Origin: Ramazzottius varieornatus
Taxonomy: Eukaryota > Tardigrada > Eutardigrada > Parachela > Ramazzottiidae
Direction of reading: 5' to 3'
NCBI GenBank assembly: GCA_001949185.1
Contig: BDGG01000017.1
Span: 620,001-684,000 of the forward strand
Length of the DNA: 64,000 nt
The position numbers and the translations under genes are program-made. Below are positions 46,182 through 58,282 of this stretch, piece after piece. The notes under the pieces were generated by a model. That model worked only from the letters and a program-made list of their open reading frames with translations, was not told the DNA's origin and did not search any database. Within the stretch, counting starts at the first letter, position 1. Each line of letters starts with the position of its first letter.

Positions 46182-47198
46182 TCAAGGGCGAACCTTGACG
46201 ACAGGAATGTCTCCCCGTTGAGCGCACTTGTCGCAGCACCACTCCGAGTAAGGATCGGTGGCGATGATGGGATAGGCCAAATCGCTCAGTCCTGAACACA
46301 GGCGATGATACCAAAAGTTACAGCCACTTTCACAGAGGACCGCCTGCAAAAGACAAAAGCCACTGGTTAGAGGCAGTGATCAAGATGACCTTGATGCTAA
46401 TCAGCTGATATTGTATACCGGTTCGCTTTCGTGGACCTCCTTGTTGCATCCGCCGCAAAAGACGACGGGAGGCGTGTTGGGGTTCTGGACGTTGAGCGTC
46501 AGCCGCTTCTTGCCCGTAACATCGCCATGCATCATGGCCATGTGCTGCGGCATCCGCTGCATCATCTGCCCATGCATCATCTGCGGCCGCATCTGCATCT
46601 GCGCAGACATACCGTTCATCTGCCCCATCTGTCCGTACGGGCTCATCTGGGCCGGAGTGGGGTACGGGCTGGGCGAAAAGTCCTCAAAGGGGTTCTGCGC
46701 CACGATGGCTGTACTGGGGTTGCTGACCATCATCGGGTTCCCGTTCATCGACATCCCACTGCCGTCCATCATTCCCATGGTGGCATTCATGTGCGACACT
46801 TGCTGCACTGTCGTCGAAGCCGCATTGGACTGCGCTCTATCATACGACGAGAAACAGTGATTACAATGGATGGCTAATCAACAACCTGCATACACACACT
46901 GCCTGCGTACAAGTTGAATGGATGCACAAGTCACTACATAGTCTCTAGGCTAGTCATGGACAACTAAGTTTCGCGCAAGATAGACATACCGCGTGCTCTT
47001 CTTGCGTTTCTTGGTGGTGGTCGTTGATGTTTTGGCGTTGTTCTGGTCTGGCATGGAGGGCATCATGGCTGCTTGTCCGGGCATTCCAACCATTTCCGGT
47101 GGCATGTGCATCATCTGTCCGTGACCATGCGGCCCTCCCATTTGCATGACCATGTTGTGCTGCCCATGCATCGCCGCCATCTGGGCCTGGTGGTCCAT
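46182..47198 (-). CDS. PYGO: Pygopus, PHD-finger Wnt co-activator
   Basis: Nuclear co-activator that links BCL9-beta-catenin to chromatin through a PHD finger reading methylated H3K4. Three or more exons. The N-terminal region is rich in Met, Gly, His and Gln (GGPHGHGQMMHMPPEMVGMP) and has a basic signal TTKKRKKSTR. The NPFEDF element equals the NPF motif of the pygopus N-terminal homology domain. A second Met-rich linker follows, then the C-terminal PHD: VVFCGGCNKEVHESEP, then CESGCNFWYHRLCSGLSDLA and EWCCDKCAQRG. The finger keeps the Cys4-His-Cys3 ligands and the NFWYHR segment typical of pygopus. It ends VVKVRP. Start taken at MDHQAQMAAMHGQ; an upstream exon cannot be excluded. Confidence 0.88.
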
Positions 47199-47657
47199 TC
47201 CAGCATGCGGACGATATCGACAACAAGATGAAGCAAAACAACAACAACAAAAGATAGTATGCAACAAATTCACAAAATGCAAAAATTCAAAATTGATTAA
47301 CCAGAGCCGTTCAACAAATTGCGAAAAGATTTGCTGCTGGCCACCAGTTGATCCAGTTCTAGTCTGGTAGAGGATCAAGTATCATCGGGAGCACCAGCAA
47401 AACTCTTTACTGATTGATTGAATAATGCTATGGCATCCCCTGTGGTACACACGGATCCCATAGATCTCATGGATTTCTGCAGGCCGTGTCATGTTTGATC
47501 GACATAATAATTGTATTGTTTGGTTTGTTGTCGTTTTCCAATTGCCATGAACGCTGTCGTCCGTTCTTTGGATGATTCATGATTTTCTCGTTCGCAGAAC
47601 CCGAGGTGACTGCCAGGCTCGACTGGCGAAGGTGAGGAGAAGGAACTGACCTGTGGA
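47199..47657. promoter_or_regulatory. Divergent region between pygopus and REV3
   Basis: About 460 bp between opposed starts. It probably contains both promoters and the 5' UTR of REV3. No recognised site. Confidence 0.35.
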
Positions 47658-50600
47658 ATGGCTACACCGGCTGGATTTTCCCTGCGGATTGTGCAGGCTG
47701 ATTCCTACATGGCCAAGCCCGTCCTTGGTCTGGACGCCATGCACTCAGAAGTATTACGGACACGCTCTCAAAGAGTCCCTGTTATCCGTATCTTCGGCTC
47801 CACGCCGGCAGGTGAGCGTACTTGGTTAGCCACTGGGCATGTGTACGCCAATGTGTGTTGCTCTGCAGGACAGACAGTCTGCATGCATGTCCACCGCGTC
47901 TTCCCTTACATCTATGTCCCCTATGATGGCACTTCGCCCACCGAAGCCTACATCTACAACTTTGCCCGATGCCTTAACCGGGCACTGGAAGCTGCCATGA
48001 GCATCAGCGATGTTCCGACAGAAGCCACACAGGCCAAAAAGCCTGCCCATCAACATGTCTTCAAGATCATTGTCGTCAAAGGCATGTGAGTCTGCAGCCA
48101 GCTTCAACTTCCGGTCCAGCATTCTAACTAGTGCAACAAGTACCCATCCCGTCTGTTTCTTCTAGACCCTTCTACGGATACTATGGAGAAAGTGTCCTTT
48201 TCCTCAAGATCTTCTTCTATAGCCCGCAGAGCGTCAAGCGTGCGACAAAACTCTTGCTGAGAGGCGCCATCCTTCGCAAGAGCTTCCAACCCTACGAAGC
48301 ACACATTCCTTATATCCTGCAGGTACATCACCGTGCACCCTTTAGTATGTCCTTGGTGTTTTAATTCTACTGTTGCAGTTCTTCATGGATTACAATCTGC
48401 AAGGAATGAATTTCATCAATGTGACGGCTGTGCAGTTCCGCAATCGTGATAGCCGCGGTAGGAAACGTTCCTTTTTCACACCTACCACTGCCTTTCGACA
48501 GGTTTGGCTGTAGGGGACAAAACGGAACGCTCGAAGCTGCTAAGCCGCAGTGTCTCTTCCGAGGCCGTCAGCCAGTCGTCCACCACTTTCCATGCTCCCA
48601 ACACCTTCACTGTCCAGCAGGAAACAGTAGAGCAGATGTGATTTATCCTCGTCTCTCGTTCCTGTGGATGGAACTGGTTTCTTTGACAAGCTCTTGTCTC
48701 TTACAGGGCTAACGATATCCCTCGTTCGACAACCTGCGAACTTGAAGTGGACGTGGTGTGTGAAGATGTTCTGAATCGTGAAGAGATTGAAATCAAAATT
48801 GGGACGAACCCTGGCTTGGAGGCCATCTGGCGGGACGAGAACCAACGGAGAGCCCAGCGTGGCTTGGCCCCCTTAGTCGCCGTCCCGCCATCTCAAGGTA
48901 AGGCGCTGCTGCCTTCCTCATGCCTTCTACTTGCGTGCTTGTCAAGGCAAAGCCTGTGTGTGGTCTTGTGCAGACCGAGTTAATCTTGTTCCGGCCAAGA
49001 GCGAGCAATATTTCCAGCAAAGATTGGCCATGAAATGCCGAGTGTCCAGCCCCTTACCGTATGTGAAAGGCCGCCCCTTCCAAGTTTGTTGTAGTAGGGT
49101 GTACAGTAATCATCCTTTTTAGCAAGTCAAAGGACAACGATGAAGTGGCGGAAACAGTGGCCAGGCTGGTGGAGGAAGTGGAAGTGATGAATCGTGGCAG
49201 CGTCTTGTTCGGAGTGTCCAGCCAGTCGCTGGACCTGGATGTCGACTCCTCCTTCCATCTGACACTGCACCACGACCCCGATACGCATACTAGTTCAGTT
49301 AGTCCAACCCCACCCTTTGTCCTTGTTTTTGTTGGATAATATCAGCAACAGATATTTCGTCCATCTTCAGCTGAGGAACATCAGCCAGTTGTCGATTGAC
49401 TCTGGCCAAGCGGAAATGGAGGAACTGCTAAGGGGCTTGGCTGAAGAACGGCAAGCTGCAGCCACTACAGACAGCAGCCCGTCGCAAACGCCGGCAGCAG
49501 ACTCCAAGGTAGACCGTGAGACAAGTACTGACCAGTCCATGTCAGCTACGCTTTTGACACTGCCTTCATCGGACAAGTGAGTGATTAGTCCCATTACGCA
49601 GTAAAGAACGTTGCCACAGGGGAAAAATGACTTTCTAGGACGATCGTTACTGACGTCCCTCCACCGATGACGGTGCATGGGTCTTCTTCCCCAGAAAGAC
49701 TTAGGGAAGCGACGACAGAGAGATCCGGCCATCTGCCGGCACTAACCACTCCAGCAGCTCCCGCTCACACTCAAGGGCAAGAGGCCAAAAGCGGCGCGTT
49801 AAGCTTCCGTCAACTTGCCGGTATGTCGAAACGTGGGCAGCTTGGCCTTACTCACAAGTTGTCATCTTCCGATGCCTTCCTAGGAAAAAGTGCCATGTCG
49901 AACGCGTCTCTTGGACCAGCTATGGGAAAGCAGCAACAGAAGTTACCAGCAGGAAAGAAACTTGACCGCAAGAAAAAGTCTCTGCTCAGGCCTGCACAAG
50001 GCTTTCCCAGTAGAGCCTCCATCAAGAAAACAGCAGCTCATCATGGATTGTTCCTCCATGCCAACGCTACAACGGTCTATTCGGATGTCTACCAACTGAT
50101 CGAAGAAGAACTCAAGTACGCTCTATTGTATCGCCATAGTAAACAAGTCACAGTGCTACTCCCGTCACGCGCCTGCGTACTTGCTTTCCATAGTGGGGTA
50201 ACTAGCCGGGTATATGAAGAATGTAGGTATATGAAGAATCTTGTGAAACAGTCCTTGAGCTTTCCATTTGTTGCTTTGTAGAACGAGAGAGGATAACCCG
50301 CATCAAGAGAACAAGCAGCCGTTACCGGTAGGAAGACTGTGTCCCAAGGCTTGAAAATGACCTGGTTGCTTTGAGTGTGACCACAGTTTGGTGTTGGCTA
50401 GATGGAAAGGTTGGTGGAGTTTGACAGCCACTGTATCAACTTGACTTCTTCCTCGCTCTTTGCAACGGCCATGGATTACGCTGCCGGATGGGCCGACGAG
50501 ATGGCAGAAGCTGCGGACGAGAGGGTGAAGACTGACTTGGCAGAAGAGGTTGGTGTTGAGGAAGCGGTGGAGCGACGGATGGGCTGGCTGAAGGTGGGGC

Positions 50601-53600
50601 AGAAGAGGGAAGGAAGGCTGCTGGCAAGAGGTCACAGCGGCAGCTGGAAGGTACGCTTGACACCGCTGCTGCCTTTCCCCAAACTCTCTTCCATGGATAA
50701 GGTCATGGACAGTCTGCGGGCAGCCCAGGCGAATGTTGAGCGAGGAAAAGTGCAGAAGGTGCCACCTTCGGCCACCAAAGCCCGCCACAATTCACAATTC
50801 AGAGTAAGGAGTCGGACATTTCTTCCAGCGACTTTGCTTGATCTGGCGTATTTATAGGCATTGATTGGAGACGTGTGCGGGGATGTGGCCAAGATGAATT
50901 TGGATGTGGCATCTCCGGCTGCAAAGGCGGAAGAGGCTACAGCTCAAGTTTTACACGAGGTGGGAAGTAGCATGTGTGTGATTGGTGATGTCATGCCATG
51001 TTGTACCAGTGTGTAGAGCAGTGTGTTGTGGGCTTTTTTACAGTCGGAGAATCTGTTGCTGTTGAGTATGGAGTTGCAGTGTCAGAGGCAAGGGGCAGAT
51101 GGGGGGCCGATGGCCATCGGCCTCATCTGCTACGCCCTGATGAGCGACACGGCAGAGAGCCCGGCTGACGGCATTGTCGGCTTCATCGTCCTGACCAATG
51201 AGACCTCGGCCTCCAGGGAGCGGGACAGGAAGCGCTTCCTGTCCTGGCTGGCCGGCAGAGAGACCTTCAAGAAGGTTGACATTGAGTATGTCGCCAGCGA
51301 GGTGCAGCTCATCAACAGCTTCATCGCCGTTGTTCAACGGTAAGTGACATGTCGGTCTCTTTTGAGTCATGCAGAAGGCAGTTATCATCTTTGTGGATTG
51401 TGCAGATGGGACCCGGACATTGTGCTGGGCTACGAAATCCAACTGTCGTCTTGGGGCTACCTCATTGAACGAGGCACCACCTTGGGCATCGATATGCTCC
51501 ACTCTCTGTCCCGCTTCCTCAAACCTCGTAAGTCGGCCTGGATACCATAGGAATATAGTCATAGGCTAACAGTACACCCACGACGGCAAATTGTGGGCCA
51601 ATCAAAAGAAATGATGGACCAGGCCTTTTCGCTACTGTGGTACGGAAGAACGTACCTACGTATACATTTTTCGACACTTTTCTACGGTTGATTTTCCGTT
51701 TAGCCGTCTTTGCCGCCTGGCCCATACTTTGCACTGGTCTGTACTTTCTGGTCGTGCGTGTACAGTATTGCTCCTTCTCTGTCGTAGTTGTCCATCCATT
51801 GAAGAAGCGGACGCCCAAGGCGGTGGCCGCTTGGGAAGCCCGTAAAATGTCGGAGATTCATCTTGTGGGCAGAGTGGTTCTCAACCTGTGGCGACTGATG
51901 CGCAGCGAAGTAAGCTTAAGTAGGGAAGGAAGGGGCATTTCTATGTGCAAGTGTGGCCAATGATCTACGCCCAACGGCTTGTCTCTGCCTTAATTCTGGC
52001 AGGTGACCTTGACCATCTACACCTTTGAGAACGTCGTGCACCACGTTCTGAATGTACGACTGTACCTGTACTCTCATGACACCATGACCCAGTGGCTGTC
52101 CCAACCTTTGGGCCATATCGACCGGTATTGCCTTGATGCAGTCTCAACAAACGTCGGCTTGTGCTGTCTGTAACTGATGGTGTATTTCCCTGTGTCTTGC
52201 AGCTGGAGAGCCATTGAGTACGTCATCATCAAGGCCTCGCTCAATACGAAGCTGCTGTCCAAGCTGGACATTATACGGCAAACCAGCGAGTTTTCCCGCT
52301 TGTTTGGCATCCAGTTTTACGACACACTGACACGCGGCTCACAGGTAACGGTGTGGCTATGCGTTTCGTCAATTAAGCGCAAGTGCAGTTAACAATGGGT
52401 TCAATGGTGCTTGGTATAGTATCGAGTGGAGTCGATGATGCTGCGGCTAGCCAAGCCTTTCAGCTATGTGCCCGTCTCTCCCAGCGCTCCCCAGCTGGTG
52501 GCGTAAGTGCTTCTTCTTCATTTGACCTTCTCTCCCTGCTCGATGTTTTGCAAGGGCGTATGGAGNNNNNNNNNNNNNNNNNNNNNNNNNNNNNNNNNNN
52601 NNNNNNNCAAGGGCGTATGGAGGTCCTTAAAAAGTCCGCAATTTGGCCCGTTTTCTACGATGTCGCCCGTCAGGACCGTGCCCGGCACAACCCGGACTGA
52701 CATTCCATAAAAACATTGTAGAAATGGGCCAAATCGCGGACCTTTTAGGGACCTCTACACGCCCTTGATGCTTTGTGTAAATTGGCAGCGCCTTGCAGGA
52801 TGGTGGCGCCCGAGTCGTTGCCCTTAATCTTGGAGCCCGAGTCGCGCTTGTACTACGACCCCGTCATCGTCCTGGACTTTCAGTCCTTGTACCCCTCCAT
52901 CGTTATCGCCTACAACTACTGCTACTCCACCTGCTTGGGTCGCGTAGAGCTGCTGGCCAGGTCAGTCTAGCGCTTTCCTCTTGGGACAACCCTGTCAAGT
53001 TGTAGTTTGCCTGCATAAATGTTGTGTACCTGTACTTGCAGTCAGGACTACATCAAGTTTGGGTGTACAGCCATGAAGGTGCACAACCGCCTGTGGATGC
53101 AGCGCAACCTGCCCAACCTGACCTTCTCGCCCAACGGTGTGGCCTTTGTCAAGAGCCACATCCGACGGGGTATCCTGCCGCAGATGCTGGAGGAGATTCT
53201 CAACACGCGCATCATGGTCAAGAAGGCCATGAGCCAGTACCGCCACCAGGCCACCCTCACGAAGCTGCTGCACGCTCGCCAGCTAGGCCTCAAGCTCATC
53301 GCCAACGTCACCTACGGCTACACCTCGGCCAGCTTCTCCGGCCGCATGCCCTGCGTGGAGATTGCCGACAGTATCGTGGCCAAAGCTCGTGAGACCCTCC
53401 AGGCCGCCATGCACTGCATTCAAGACCATCCACAGTGGAACGCTCGCGTCGTCTATGGCGACACAGACAGGTATAACATGATCTCATGTCGTATCGTGTC
53501 ATACAGTGTCATGTAAGAGGCTGCTGCTCTACCTACAGCATGTTCGTCCACTTACCGGGAAGATCCAAGGCCGAAGCTTTCCGCATTGGGCGGCAAATTG

Positions 53601-54973
53601 AGAAGGCCATTACCGACATAAATCCCAAACCGATGAAACTCAAGTTCGAGAAGGTAAGTCACAAAGGCAGTAAGGAAGTATCATACAGGATATACTAGTT
53701 TAATGGGCTTGTAGGTGTATATGCCGTGTCTGCTGCAAACGAAGAAGCGCTACTGCGGCTACATGTACGAGACGGAGGAGCAAGTGGAGGGCCTCTTGGA
53801 CGCTAAAGGTATCGAGACGGTGCGGCGGGACACCTGTCCCTTAGTGGCCAAGGTATGTCACTGTATTAAGGTTGGCTCCATCTAACTACTGATGCAGTTG
53901 TCCATCCTTTGCTGGCAGACACTGAGGCAGACCATCTGTATGCTCTTTGGCCAGCATTGTGACATGACGTCGATCAAGCAGTACGTCAGTCGTGTCTTTC
54001 GAGACGTCCTGTCCGGTGACGTTAGCCTACAAGATTTCGTCTTTGCCAAAGAGTACCGAGGGCGAGAGTCGTACAAAGCCGGAGCCAAAGTGCCGGCCCT
54101 GGAGATTGCCAAGTGAGTACATGCCTGCTGCCATTGACAGACTTGCAGTATCGGTGGTTGTAGGAGGCTGAGGCGGGACAAGGCTGAAGAAGGGGAGCCG
54201 CGCATCGGCCAGCGCGTCCCTTACCTGCTGGTCTATGGCAAGCCTAATGAGACGCTGATGGCCTTGGTTCGGCAGCCACACGAGGTGCTGGGCGACTTGA
54301 GGCTAAGGCCTCATGGCTTCTACTACTGCAGCCGCCAGCTGGTGCCCGTCCTCAATCGCATCCTGCTGCTACTGGGTCTGGACGCCGCCAAATGGTCAGC
54401 CATTCAAGCACCGTCTCTTGTTTTGATTCCATGCTCTCATGTCTGATGTTGCAGGCTGCTGCAAGTGCAGAAGCAGCTACTGGACGTCTGCAGAGATGGA
54501 GAAGGCTTGCAGGCAGCTTACGGAGACCTGCTGTACTACCGCCGCTTCGTAGCGCAGGTCTTTGGTGGCAACGAGCAGTGGGACATTCTCTTTGCAGCGC
54601 CTGGCCGGAGGAATGTTGGCCAAGGCCTGCGGCGGGAACTGCTGGTTGAATATTGGCGCTTGGAACGACAAGAGTACCACTTGAAAGAGGTAATGTTCAG
54701 CCTGACACTTCTATCGTACGTGAGGGCAAAGGCCATTGTTATGCTTGGTGGTTGGGTCAGATTTGTGGAGCTTGCATGGGCAGGGCCACGTCGGTGGTGG
54801 AGTGCCAGTCCTTGGACTGTCCGCTTCTGTCTCAGCACTACACAGTGCTGGCGCGCTCGGCCCGTCTACTGGCCCTGAAGGATGTGCTGCAAGGAGGAAT
54901 GGACGACAGCCAGCTCTCGGCCCCTGCTCCACCGCAAGAGGAGGAGGACTGGCTGATGCACCAGCCACACTAA
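47658..54973 (+). CDS. REV3L: DNA polymerase zeta catalytic subunit REV3
   Basis: B-family polymerase that extends mismatched or lesion-bound primers in translesion synthesis, together with REV7. About 24 exons. The N-terminal domain begins MATPAGFSLRIVQADSYMAK and contains HRVFPYIYVPYDG and PFYGYYGES. A variable middle part follows. The exonuclease-like region (ENLLLLSMELQCQRQGADGG) lacks the Asp of DxE, as REV3 usually does. The polymerase core has all three motifs: DFQSLYPSIVIAYNYCYSTC (A), KLIANVTYGYTSASFSGRMP (B) and VVYGDTDSMFV (C, two catalytic Asp). The C-terminus has the Cys pairs CGACMG and CQSLDCPLL, an Fe-S/zinc module that binds accessory subunits. The protein is far shorter than vertebrate REV3L, because the middle region is small. 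Exon borders near 50280-50400 and 51540-51830 are uncertain. An intron at 52512-52800 carries a MITE and an assembly gap. Confidence 0.93.
52551..52767. mobile_element. hAT-like MITE in a REV3 intron
   Basis: Terminal inverted repeats start CAAGGGCGT (left, 52551 and again at 52608) and end ACGCCCTTG (right, 52767). The arms extend over about 55 bp with roughly 80% match (for example GTCCGCAATTTGGCCCGTTT against GTCCGCGATTTGGCCCATTT). The flanks are ATGTTTTG (52543-52550) and ATGCTTTG (52768-52775), 7 of 8 identical, as for an 8-bp target-site duplication. CAAGGG fits the YARNG terminus of hAT elements. No coding capacity. Without the gap and the repeated left end, the element is about 160 bp. 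Confidence 0.75.
52566..52607. other. Assembly gap (run of N)
   Basis: Forty-two Ns. The 15 bases before the gap (CAAGGGCGTATGGAG) are repeated immediately after it. The gap is therefore probably an unmerged overlap at a hard-to-assemble hairpin, not missing sequence. Confidence 0.85.
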
Positions 54974-55866
54974 GTCTCTCCCTCCATTTATTCATCTTTT
55001 CCTTGGTCTCACCTCCTTTTGCTGATATTGGATGTCTACTTTGGCCATCAATTCTCTGCTCCTTTTCCATCCTTTTTTTCATTTCAGCCTTTTCAAAGTT
55101 TTGATCACAGGGTGGAGGATATCTTGCACAATGAAAAGCTTGAGGCTCTTTCAAATATTATCAAATATAAATATCGTCCGACTGTGCATTGTGTACAGCA
55201 GAAGAAGCGATAGCGAAAACAAGCTGTCCATGGGCTTTGTACGGTTTACAGCAAAAAGCAGCCACCTGGAACTACAAGAAAAGGCCGCTTGTAAAGTGGG
55301 ATCTTGGAGGTAGTGGCATTTCCACGTTTCCACAGCGGTGCCCGGCACGGCCTGCACTTGGGCTAGTGTAATTATGTGACTGGAAAGTGGAAGGAGCAAG
55401 ATGAAAGAGGAAGGCAATGAAAGGACCTTTGTCCTTCATTCAGCAGCCAACCCCGATGAACCAGTCCCAGCCTCTTGCGCCAACTTTCCCCATGGACTTG
55501 TTGACTTTCAAGTAGGTTTCAGCTGCCGGCGGCAGTCGCCAGTCGCCATCCTTGGTCCTTCTCCTCACTTTGCCACTGTCCTTTGGCCTTCCTCCACGGA
55601 GCAGGGCTTAGTACCATGGCCTATATTCTCATGCAGGATCAGTCGGCCAAACCATAGCGACGTTGTGTCGGGCCTATATACCTGCAGCAAAAGTGTCGGC
55701 TCTGCAGACCAGCAATAAGTCGCGGCTACGTCATTCAGTCAGAGCAGTCTTCTTCACCGGTCAAAGTACCCCCCAGCATACTTGTCCATGTGTTACTTGA
55801 CAGTCCTTCTCCATCCCATGTCATGGGTAAATCTGTCTGATCTGTTGCAGAGAAGCATAGGGCACG
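54974..55866. other. Intergenic between REV3 and the F-box gene
   Basis: About 890 bp with short open frames only. A splice acceptor (TCTGTTGCAG, about 55851) just before the F-box start suggests a 5' UTR intron. I see no other feature. Confidence 0.35.
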
Positions 55867-57526
55867 ATGGCTGGGCGCTTCCTCAGTGGCAAGGAGTACA
55901 AGCGTTGGCTAATGGAGGAAGAAGCCGGCAGGGCCAGCGAATGGCGCTTGCGCCAAGAGTTGCAAGATCAACGCATCGCCTATCACTTCCGTAGGATCCT
56001 TCACTTGAACAAGGAAATGATGGCCCTCAAGGAGGAAAACCGCCGACTACACATGGATCGCTCCTCGCTGCTGCAACAGCTGCAAGAAAGTCGTCACAGC
56101 AGCCGCAATGTCTCTTCTTTCGTCAGCCAAGTCCACAATCTGACCAACTCGCCAGACACCATCCTTGTGGCCATCCTCCAACATCTCCACGTCTGCCACC
56201 TCCAGAGAGTCTCCAGGTTTGAAGCTGTCATCATCAATAATATTATCATAGCTTTTGCTTTCTTTGCACCGATGGAACAAACTTTATCACGGCAAAGTTT
56301 GCACAGACCAGCAACCTTAGTTGCTTTGCCACGTGGACACTCTTAGCTCGGGTCAGCCATTGGGTACAGTATCATTAGACGGAGAAGTTTCTGAGCATTT
56401 TGAGCAGTGGGTAAAACAGTGGGAAAATTGTCACAATCAGAGCGCTGTAGCGGCCTGCTGTCTGTAGAGTCGAGATGGTTATGCACATTACTGCATAATT
56501 AACCCTTTGACTAACGATCAAAAACCTATACTTTGAGCTGCCTCTTAGTTGGGGAAAAATGTATAGTTTGGTCTGGTGGCTAATTTAAGGATGGATTGAT
56601 ATAGTTATGGATTGGTTCTCTTGTTTCAGAGTATGCCAACGTTGGAAGAAGCTGATGGATGAGGCAGGTAACAACGTCCACAAGAGCCCAACTATTGAAC
56701 TATCAAGTATGGCCGGTCTCTGTCCCAATAAAGCGCTGGATCGGGCGCTGGACATTGTACGAAACCAGGAAGAAGTGGCTGCCCGCTGCCTGACCATCAT
56801 CGGCCACCAGCGCTTGTTTACGGACATGCAATCTTGCCAGATGGAGGATCGACCCAGCAGCCTCAGTCTGGACTTTGCTGGGCAGCTGCCTTCCCTGCAC
56901 AGCTTGCTGATAGTCAAGTGCTCGCTGGAGCTGCGCCAGCTGCTGACGCTGCCCCACCATCTCCAGCGAGTGCAGCTGGTTGACACGCTGCTGTGCGACG
57001 CCAGTCTGACCGCCAGCGTCCACTACCATCCCACTGTCTGGCTCAATGTCCGCATTCAGAACCGAGTACTGGCCGGATGGAGTACCCAGCTGGACATGAC
57101 TCGCCAGCTTCTTCTTCGACAAGTCCTGGACCAGGCCTTGCTGCCCGAAGTGCGCAAACGTCAAGATGCCTATCCTCGCCTGGCTAAAAAGTTGCGGCAG
57201 TTTCGCCATAAGAAGACGCGCATGCAGGCTGTCTTCCATATCTTGAAAGAGTAGGTGTACAGGCCCTTGCCTTTGCTCGTATGACCATCTCTTAGCTGCC
57301 GACGAAGCAGTCTTCTCCTTCTTGTTGTAGTCGCGAACGAGATTACTGCCTAAGGACGTCATTCAGCCAAGAGGATCTGGACGCTATCGACTTGCAACGC
57401 TTGCGGCCTTCGACAGTGGCCGAGCTGCACCATCTAGCCTATAAGATCCATGGCAGACCCGGCAAAGGCAAAGGCTGGGCCGTCACCGTCCCCTACCCAT
57501 TACCACTTCATCCGCCTTCCCACTGA
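55867..57526 (+). CDS. F-box protein with N-terminal coiled coil
   Basis: Likely substrate receptor of an SCF ubiquitin ligase. Exon 1 (55867-56216) encodes a charged helical N-terminus (FRRILHLNKEMMALKEENRR, SLLQQLQESR) that looks like a coiled coil. The F-box follows and spans the first intron: SPDTILVAILQHLHVCHLQR, then VSR|VCQRWKKL after splicing to 56630. The large second coding exon (to about 57252) is Leu-rich and helical (PSLHSLLIVKCSLELRQLLT) without clear repeats. The last exon starts near 57332 (DRERDYCLRTSFSQEDLDAI) and stops at 57524-57526. Phases agree. AATAAA lies at 57685. The F-box is convincing (LP-like SPDTIL, WKKL); I do not recognise the substrate-binding part, and no family name is given. 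Confidence 0.75.
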
Positions 57527-58282
57527 TGACCAACCAATCCTTGCTCAATCTTACGCTACCTCCTACAACAACACATTTCATGGATAACCATTGGTGACAG
57601 CACCTTGTCTTTAGGATAAAGCCCTTCTCTGTTGTCACAGCCTGATTTCCTTTCCGTTGGAAAAGGCCGACTTTCATGTCTGGTAATAAATAAGATGAAG
57701 TTTTCTCTTTTTATCCTTTAGTTGGCCTTTTTGGCTGCTGCTGCTGCTGTTGCTTTTGTAGGAACCGTTGGACATCGAAAGCAACGGACCCACATCTCTA
57801 CACCATCATCTTTCGTACCTGTGTACTATTCCCACCATTTCCAGCTTGTCCTCTTGTATATCTATCTTACAATGGCTTTTGCCCTCTTCATCGCAGCTAG
57901 CTCTCTTTAAAGCTAGGGTCTCCAGCTCTTGTCTTGTCTCTTTTAAAGGCCGAAAATTCATAAAGCGATAAGGTCAGCTGCGAGTCTGTTACCATGCCCA
58001 ACTTGCCGTCCAGCTTGATCTTTCTACAGCGAAGAAAACTTCCCTTGTCTTTATGTTGCTTCTACAGGTCAAAGTCAAAAGAAATTCCTGCATCTAAGAT
58101 ACTGACAAGACAATATAGAATAAAAAGTTTCTTCCGTCCGGGATGTGTGCTTCCTTGTTGCTGACTGACAACTTTCGCATAATCAGACGGTCAAAAGTTG
58201 CAGGTCCAATCTGACAAGGAGGCATGTCGCCGCAAAGATTGAAATGTCGATGCTAGTAAGTCGGCCACTATATACTGAAGAG
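57527..58282. other. Convergent 3' regions of the F-box gene and HNF4
   Basis: About 750 bp. Contains the poly(A) signal at 57685. I see no exon. Confidence 0.4.
57685..57690 (+). terminator. Poly(A) signal of the F-box gene
   Basis: AATAAA about 160 bp after the stop codon. Confidence 0.6.

Noticed and set aside
46411-46877. Plus-strand open frames of about 149 residues, Ile/Cys-rich, looking like a membrane protein
   Set aside because: They are the antisense of the Met-rich pygopus exon (Met codons read backwards as His/Ile codons). No splice or family support.
56703-57362. 219-residue minus-strand open frame
   Set aside because: Antisense of the large exon of the F-box gene, whose plus-strand reading has a domain and consistent splice phases.
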